Below are positions 56,731 to 64,000 of a stretch of 64,000 nucleotides of DNA, piece after piece (position 1 is the first letter of the stretch; every line of letters begins with the position of its first letter). This stretch comes from Isoperla grammatica (Eukaryota > Arthropoda > Insecta > Plecoptera > Perlodidae), in NCBI GenBank assembly GCA_945910005.1, contig OX246740.1:54466638-54530637 (forward strand), in the 5' to 3' direction. The notes below the pieces were generated by a model that made no database searches, was not told the DNA's origin, and worked only from the letters and a program-made list of their open reading frames with translations. Both the position numbers and the translations under genes were made by a program.

Positions 56731-57945
56731 TATACTCTTGTACTCGACAAACTATCGGATTGAAAAGGTGTCTCTTGGCTTTAAAAAGTTCGCAAAAAAT
56801 GTTGTGCAAGAGAGAAACCACCATAAGTACAGTTTTTTAACACATTTTGTTCAAAAAACAATTTTTTGCCGAGTACTTTAGCTACTGAATAGCTTTATGC
56901 AATGCAACTTACATTAAAAGTGCGGATTTTAAGGTTAACATTGCACCATTGTTGTAACAATGACAAAAAAGATGACACCAAGAAAATAATTTACGGACTT
57001 TTAAAGACTATAATAGAATCATTTTTAAAGTTCTGTAATTTGTATTATACATTGCATTATTATCGATTAGTTTTTTAAATTTTCTCTAAATCACGACAGA
57101 GACGCCTTTTTGAATTCAATAGTAGGACGCACACTCACACATTGTTGTTGTTGTTGTTGTTGTAGTTGTTGTTGTGTTGGCGCCTCGCTTGGTGTGTCGT
57201 ACTGATTGAAGCCACCGACAACGCTCGGCCAAGGAAAACAGTTGAAGCAAATGAGCCAAGCGCGCGCAGAGAGATAAAAATCCTAATTAAAACCGAAGAA
57301 AATTTTAACGAAAAACGTCGTTTTTATCACAAAAGAATGAGGATGTGTTCTTTCTTTGTGTGGTGGAAGTTTTGCCGCCGCGTATCAGCGTGGGGTGTGT
57401 ATGTGTTTGTGTTTGTGTTTGTGTTTGTGTTTGTGTTTGTGTTTGTGTTTGTGTTTGTGTTTGTGTTTGTGTTTGTGTTTGTGTCTGTTGTTGCAAGAAT
57501 GCAGAAGGGTATAGTTAGGCTAGGCTGGCGTCGACTGGACTGGGATGTTGCTGTCTTTATTTTGCTAAAACCGACTGCGAAAACAATCACATTCGTTTTG
57601 TGACACAGTTATTAGGCTTCTGGCCAGAGCAACACTAACTTTAAAACAAGACGAGTTTGTAATTTGATTTAACATATTTCTAAAATGCAAAAGGTGAGGC
57701 CAAGGAAATGTCGATGAAATCAGTACATTTGGCCTTTAATTTCTACAGATACATTGAAAATAAAATAAATATACGGTGTAGAGTGACCCTCAGTGCCTGA
57801 AATTTTGATAGACGGATGTTTAAGCTGTTTTTAAGGTCGTTATTTCAACAATCAATCTCCGTAAGAATTGCTAGTGAGGCCAACATAACCTCCACCCTTA
57901 ACTCGACTTCAGAATGTGATCACTAATCTCAGAAATCGATTCAAT
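56731..57945. other. Non-coding, with two microsatellites
   Basis: (GTT)n at about 57142-57175 and (GTTTGT)n, about 13 to 14 units, at 57402-57484. The 145-codon plus frame across this stretch is produced by the second array (Val-Phe repeats) and is not a gene. Confidence 0.7.
57402..57484 (+). repeat. (GTTTGT)n hexanucleotide microsatellite
   Basis: A nearly pure array of GTTTGT. Its sense and antisense translations give Phe-Val and Thr-Asn or Thr-Gln runs. Confidence 0.95.
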
Positions 57946-58248
57946 AGGGCACTAGCAACACCGAAAGACAACAATGGAACAAATGAATTAAACTGATGTA
58001 CAAACCATTAGCTGTCAAAATAATAAAATTGCAACCATTGAAATAAAAACAAGTGTAGCAATAGTAACTACTCGCCATTTAAAACTTTTAATGATAGACA
58101 ACGACTAAGTGAAAGTTTCGTATGTGTAGTTGTTTGTTTTTTGTTTTGTTTTCCAAAATCAGACGAAATTATTTTTTGACAGCTTGTTGTTTGTCCATCG
58201 ATTCAAATCATTTGTTTTATTGTTGTCTTTTGGTGTTGCTAGTGCCCT
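57946..58248. mobile_element. Palindromic MITE (family E), 303 bp
   Basis: AGGGCACTAGCAACACCGAA and TTTGGTGTTGCTAGTGCCCT are inverted ends, followed inward by AGACAACAATGGAACAAATG and its imperfect inverse. No coding capacity. Confidence 0.78.
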
Positions 58249-60786
58249 CTCTCGAGAAATGAACAACAATAGACCTAGATAGAGCTAATCACGACCCTCT
58301 ATATTTATCTTCAATGACAACAATGCACAGCAGTGAAAATGCACCTTATCATAACTATCAAGGGGTCTTAGATAGAGCAAATCACAGCCCTCTAGATCAG
58401 TCCTGTTAATGTGTGGCATTGCGCATGCGTGCAATGTAGCCGCTGTCACGTGGGCGGAGACAAGTGTTGTAGCCGTGTCGTAACAATCCTCTGCAATAAC
58501 ATCCGAACACGCTAGTCGCGGCCACCTCGACTTGAAGTGAAGCCATTAGCCGATACAATGTATGCACACATGCTAATAGGAACCTGATTTAAAACATATT
58601 CTGTCGTTTCAATTGTATCGCACCAGCAGTTGCATGAAATATAGGCCTAGTACAGTACCTTGTATGTAATGACAATTATTATGCACATTCTTTGTGGAAT
58701 ATGTACATCTGTGCTCATAACCTTTACACTATTTTACATTAGGTATGATTGTTTTAAATGCACTAAAGAGCAATATTATCAAAACTATTTGCGACACTTA
58801 CTAATAATTGGGTGTGCCCATGCCTCTATTTAACATCGATGCACAAATTACAATATGAACTAAGTGACTTCACCTTTATGCTGCTGCAAATAAATACAAC
58901 TAACATACTGTCATTAAGTCTGCAGTATGTCTTCAGCGATCATTCAGAATACTAAGCACCAATATGACCTAATTCAATAATGTATATTTCATACCACCTG
59001 TGCAGTTACTACATTATACTCTGTAAAGGTAAATTGCCCGCAGGAAGCTTCTGTTTACTATTATGATTGTTTAAGACAAATGGACATAAAACTTTACATC
59101 AAGAGTTCCTTGCTTGATTGCGAGCAACCATAACAAATAAATACATTACTGTGACCCAAACGTGATCACAAACATCACAATCCCACCAACTTTCAAATCG
59201 CAAAACAAAACATTATTATTTTAGTAGTAGGAGACGTCGAAAAGAAAACCTTCACCGAAAACGCAATAAAGTCTGTTTCGCCCGTTCTCCATCAGTCACG
59301 TAGTCTCGTAAAAAGCCTGCATACATTAAAAGTGGCGTTATTAATAAAAATGATTGCGTATCGCAGAGGATTCGAATCTGTGAACCTCAATTAGATTTGA
59401 TTGGTTTGCCATTGAGAAGAACGAGTGTGGCGATTGTTTTGTCGCGGATGTCTGTGGGAGTTCTTTGGTAAGATAAAGATCTTTGGCTTGCTTGGGAGAG
59501 CATCGGGTGTCCTTGTACAACGCAATCATCTCTGGTATCAACAACTACTGTACTGGGAGTTAGTTGCTGTGGCGGGAGAGGAACCTAGGACCAGATACTT
59601 CACATTACTCCCCAACTAGCTAAACGAGCCCACGGTTTACCTGTCAGTCACCAAAACCTCTCTTTTCTGGCAAATTGACAATTCAGAACGTCTACCTAAC
59701 GTGATTGACGTCGGCCGAATAATATCCATCAGACATCACCGGGGTCGTCATAAGGTGGGGGGGGAGGGGGAGGGGGGGGGGGGGAGAAGGCCGGCATGAA
59801 TGATAATGATTAGAGAATGACGAGGAAAAAATACAAGTGAGCAAGACTATGAGAAAAGGGAGGTGATGAAAGATATGAGCCCTCTTTGCGGGTACCGGTC
59901 ACTACGAGAAGGGTCATAACAAGGGTCATAGTCAAGCATATCTTCATAATCTCGACCGGATTATGAAGATATACCATGGTGTGTGAAACATGATAGTGTT
60001 TTTCAAATGTAAAAATGCTCAAAACGTCAACATGGAAAATATTTCTCAGAACTGCTCAATTCACTCTTACTGACGTGAACACCTGTTGCAAGTACAGTAA
60101 CAAGTGGGATCGTGCTCAGATCAGCTCGCCATGCACACGTACTGCTTAATCGAACATATTTGAATCACGTTACGGCCATGACGCACACGCGACGACAACC
60201 TGGCGGACAGACGGAGAACTGCTGATTGCTGTTTAGTGACGTCTATACAGCGTTTGGCTTGACCGTGCAACATGTTTTCATGTCGGACATGCAGTAAACA
60301 CGATTGGTAGCCGGATGTCGTATAAGGAAAATCAAATAATATGATAATTAGTTTGTTATGTACATAAGATTACACATTTGAACACTAGTCTTGTTTGGGG
60401 CCCATTTCGGGATGCCACTTGCATACAGCTTGATCAGTGCTAGTGTGATCGGGACTTAATGTGGTGTTTTAATTTACAGAAATCCAAATGCAACCTAATT
60501 TATGAATGATCTTTTATATCCATTTCTGAAAAAGATTTTAAAAGAGTAGTAGATCTAATAAAAGAAGGGGTTAGTTAGTCTGGAGAGGGGGGGGGGGGGG
60601 AGGGCGTTGACCGCCCTCTTCGAGCGAATTCATGAGAACAATTCATTGCTCCTCCAGTGTGGTTCTTTTCGTTCAACTGGCTAAATAGAAGCTTGCAACT
60701 CCATAGAGGATGCGATCAGAAAACCAATTCTCGTCACATTGTCTCCGTGCATAATTATTGTGTTTAGTTTGGCTCGACTCCCAGAT
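58249..60786. other. Non-coding region
   Basis: The phrase AGATAGAGCWAATCACRRCC occurs twice (about 58276 and 58371). A 12-bp perfect stem, ATCTTCATAATC paired with GATTATGAAGAT, lies at 59939-59970. Interrupted G runs are at 59756-59784, and G14 at 60587-60600. No gene. Confidence 0.5.
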
Positions 60787-61580
60787 CCTTATGTTCACAG
60801 TGACAGTGTGCGTGGTGACGGGCTAGAGTGCAGAGTTACATGCTATTGCACTCGGAGGCGTTGTTTGGGCGAAGGCCACGGCTTAGCGCGTGCTGGAGGC
60901 CTGGGTTCGACCCCGTGGACAGTATGTTCACAGTGACAGTGTGCGTGGTGGGCTAGAGTGCAGAGTTACATGCTATTGCACTCGGAGGCGTTGTTTGGGC
61001 GAAGGCCACGGCTTAGCGCGTGCTGGAGGCCTGGGTTCGACCCCGTGGACAGTATGTTCACAGTGACAGTGTGCGTGGTGGGCTAGAGTGCAGAGTTACA
61101 TGCTATTGCACTCGGGGGCGTTGTTTGGGCGAAGGCCACGGCTTAGCGCGTGCTGGAGGCCTGGGTTCGACCCCGTGGACAGTATGTTCACAGTGATAGT
61201 GTGCGTGGTGGACTAGAGTGCAGAGTTACATGCTATTGCACTCGGAGGCGTTGTTTGGGCGAAGGCCACGGCTTAGCGCGTGCTGGAGGCCTGGGTTCGA
61301 CCCCGTGGACAGTATGTTCACAGTGACAGTGTGCGTGGTGGGCTAGAGTGCAGAGTTACATGCTATTGCACTCGGAGGCGTTGTTTGGGCGAAGGCCACG
61401 GCTCAGCGCGTGCTGGAGGCCTGGGTTCGACCCCGTGGACAGTATGTTCACAGTGACAGTGTGCGTGGTGGGCTAGAGTGCAGAGTTACATGCTATTGCA
61501 CTCGGAGGCGTTGTTTGGGCGAAGGCCACGGCTTGGCGCGTGCTGGAGGCCTGGGTTCGAACCCGTGGGTCTCCCTGAAG
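60787..61580 (+). repeat. 130-bp minisatellite carrying a tRNA B-box-like motif, six copies
   Basis: Units start with GTTCACAGTGACAGTGTGCG at 60793, 60926, 61056, 61186, 61316 and 61446. The period is 130 bp, except the first unit, which has three extra bases. Each contains GGCTTAGCGCGTGCTGGAGG and CCTGGGTTCGACCCCGTGG, the latter an intact B box in a T-arm-like hairpin. Copies are over 95 percent alike by eye. Apparent open frames across it are repeat artefacts. Confidence 0.92.
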
Positions 61581-64000
61581 CGAAGCCCTCAGTGTCCATA
61601 AATGTTGTTCGTTCTGCATTTCTAAAAGAGTTGCTTTACTTTGTTCTACAACTTTGAACTTAGATATTTTAGTACTTTTTTAATCGATACGTTTAAAACT
61701 TGTATCACTAACCAACGGTTGGAGCGAAACATGTTTTGCAAATTTAAAGAATTGATCTAAAAGCGCGCATTGGTTCCGTCACCGCTAAACGGCACACACG
61801 CTAAAAATATGAATAAAATTAGTGTTTTGCAATATTTCTATGTTTTTTTCTTCCTTTGCGAGATAAGAAGCAGGGAATGTGTAATAACTTGCTTATGTAA
61901 GTTATTCCACGGCCTTATCGGTCTGCGCGTGACGGAATCTTCTCCGCCGTGACACTGGGCTATCGACAGTCTGGGGTTAGGTGACACCGCCGGCAGTGGG
62001 CGGAAGTGCAGATAATCCCGCGCCATTTAAACTTATTCGCACCGGAAGCGAAACCGCAAGTAAACACATTACGCTGTTTAGTTTCCATGTAGGGTAAGAA
62101 ATACTTCCAAGACCGATTATTATTATATCGATCGGCATTCATGACAAAACGTCTGAGTAATTAAAAGTAAAGAGATTGCCATATCTGTAGTAGACGCGTT
62201 ATCTTTGTGCTGACTCTTGATTGGCTAATAAGCGCGATATATATATATTCACACTTCACAGCATAACTGCACGGAAGAAACACAAAGTGCTCTTTCATAC
62301 CCACACACACACACGTACGAGGATAAATAACATTGATAATCTGTGTACATTGATAACAAAAATGCAAACATGTAATTGTTGGAAATTAAAATCGGACCGC
62401 TCTTATCTACGGAGGGAAAAATGTGCCGACTGTTTGTATACCAATATTATACACAAAAAGTTATCGTTTGAAACGGAATTTCAAACAAATGAGAACGTTT
62501 TTACGTGCCCACAAATCGTCTTTTCACCAAACTGATTTCGAGCTGAGCTTCGAACTATATATTCTATAGTTTTAAATAATTACAAAATTTAAAATTACCG
62601 AATATTGGGTAATTGCTTTACTTAGTTCGCAAATTGAAACAAATCAGTGACCCAGATTAGGTAGATTACCGTTCACAGTTAATTTTTTTATAATTATCAC
62701 ATTACGGGTTAACAAGATACTGCACTATCTGAAATACATGATTTGATTATCTTGCAACCAATCTTCCACGATACTGCTGAAGATTATCAACGAGCAACAA
62801 GTAGTTGAAGGGGGCGTGGCCCGGCCCAACTGGTAATGCGATCTCCACTCAAGCCTCAACATTCTCTAGGGCCCTCAGCTCTAGTACACGTGCACTCGAC
62901 TACGACGGGTACTTTACGGCTATTGCGTCGTGTAATGTTTGTTATAGATGTACGCGATGTACTGAATGCAGGGGAAATGGATTACAGTAAATTTTGATTT
63001 TCAATTATCTAATTTCGGTATTATTCAGAAAAAGCTGTATATTTCGACGGTATTATAGTCATATTTTCACGTGCGTAGCTTTTCATTCAAGACTTACAAA
63101 TGGATGCGGCTTCGTCTAGGGTGGCAATTGAGGCACTCGGGCTACTTTCATTTTTTCCAGTAGTTTGGGTTTGGGCGACACTTTGTAATTACATGCACGT
63201 ATAAACATAGTTATTCAAGTCGAGGACATATTTTTTGGGACACATGAAACATTTAGCTCGGCAAACGACAAGTATATATTTATTAGTATAGGAGCGACCG
63301 AAAAACCCCACACATATCCAAAACCGAAAGACATATTTTATTACCGTTTTTTTTCCTCGAAAATATTTAAATTTCTTTCGATCTGGGAAGCAGATGAGAA
63401 GTGAGAACCGAACCAACTCAAAATAACAAACATAACGAGTTTAAAGATGTTATTCTTTAGGGTTTGCTGTTGATGCGATATCGTATACACAGTTTCGCGC
63501 AAAAGTCTCCTTATGAAAATAAACAGCGGACGACTGAGCGGGCCCAGTTTGATCTAGGAAGCTGTCGGCAGTCGACGACCACACACAGAATATCATGCGA
63601 CCTTCGCCCGGGGCTATTTTAGTGGGGCTTAACGACTCATTTACACGCATCGAGGCTAATCGAGACGATCAGTGATTCGTTACGATCCGCCGCCGCTGCT
63701 GAGGGAGAGAATACTTCTTGGAGTAAACAGCCAAAATGTTACGTCTCACTATTGCAGTCATGGTATTTGAAACGACGAGGGGTGACAGGCGAAGAAGACA
63801 AACAATGACCAAAGAAAACCATGTCTTATAATACGGGATTCGAACCCACGCCCTTAGGACCTGCACCCTAACCGCATGAGCCACCTTGGTATATTTATTT
63901 GGGAACCGTTATAGCAACGCTGCACATAATAATAACCCCCACTGAAAATCATATATTGAAACTGCGTGGGTGGACAAAAAGACAAATCTATTTATATCTC
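61581..64000. other. Non-coding right end of the window
   Basis: AT-rich with no gene seen. A tRNA-like repeat lies at 63832-63888, minus strand. Confidence 0.5.
63832..63888 (-). repeat. tRNA-like (SINE-type) fragment
   Basis: The minus strand reads GGTGGCTCATGCGGTTAGGG, then CAGGTCCTAAGGGCGTG and GGGTTCGAATCCCGTATT. A- and B-box-like blocks are present at tRNA spacing, but acceptor ends do not pair. Shares its A-box part (GGTGGCTCATGCGGTT) with a fragment near 42742-42760 and its B-box part with 14398-14484. Confidence 0.5.

Noticed and set aside
57166..57603. A 145-codon gene with Val-Phe repeats
   Set aside because: Produced by the (GTTTGT)n microsatellite; the flanking residues have no domain character.
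60739..61601. Two similar Cys/Arg-rich small proteins in tandem
   Set aside because: Both are readings of the 130-bp minisatellite and have no independent support.
63832..63888. Functional tRNA gene on the minus strand
   Set aside because: A and B boxes are present but there is no pairing acceptor stem; shared blocks with other copies point to a SINE.

Overview
The window is animal nuclear DNA, most likely from an insect. The evidence is intron-rich genes with canonical GT/AG junctions, an insect-type UDP-glycosyltransferase, and an ATF3 ortholog of the insect kind. Other features fit this: many CR1/RTE-type LINE fragments, MITEs, tRNA-like repeats, and clusters of an AGGCCTA motif in AT-rich non-coding DNA. 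The overall texture reminds me of hemipterans (Auchenorrhyncha-like), but I cannot fix the species and that placement is a guess. Nothing looks bacterial or viral. || Three protein-coding genes can be reconstructed exon by exon with consistent splice phases. (1) Plus strand, 625-10823: a seven-exon UDP-glycosyltransferase (522 aa) with signal peptide, UGT signature region, C-terminal membrane anchor and an ER-retrieval tail. It is probably of the conserved insect UGT50 type. (2) Minus strand, 36573-20673: a fourteen-exon ZC3H14/Nab2 ortholog (1016 aa). It has an N-terminal PWI-like fold, a long charged middle carrying six RLG motifs, and five C-terminal CCCH zinc fingers. (3) Minus strand, 47568-41941: a five-exon bZIP factor of the ATF3 type (301 aa, or 321 aa if an in-frame alternative donor is used). 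UGT and ZC3H14 are convergent. ZC3H14 and Atf3 lie in tandem on the minus strand. About 16 kb beyond the Atf3 start holds no gene I can recognise and may contain its 5' untranslated exons and promoter. I see no sign that the three genes share a pathway. || Layout: 1-10.8 kb, UGT with tandem arrays in several introns; 10.8-20.7 kb, intergenic with tRNA-like repeats, a small MITE and a 2.9-kb fold-back element; 20.7-36.6 kb, ZC3H14, whose 6.8-kb intron 7 contains a decayed LINE that is itself split by a 2.5-kb fold-back element; 36.6-41.9 kb, intergenic with a LINE 3' fragment; 41.9-47.6 kb, Atf3; 47.6-64 kb, non-coding with a Harbinger-type DNA transposon, MITEs, microsatellites and a 130-bp tRNA-like minisatellite. 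|| The most unusual structure is in the UGT gene. The 3' end of exon 3, together with its splice donor, is repeated six times at an exact 138-bp period. Copies 2-6 are each bounded by usable-looking splice sites and form 78-nt, phase 2-2, stop-free potential micro-exons. The exon 6 donor has been expanded into a long minisatellite, and a ZC3H14 donor is duplicated once. Tandem copying of exon-donor junctions is therefore a recurring theme here.
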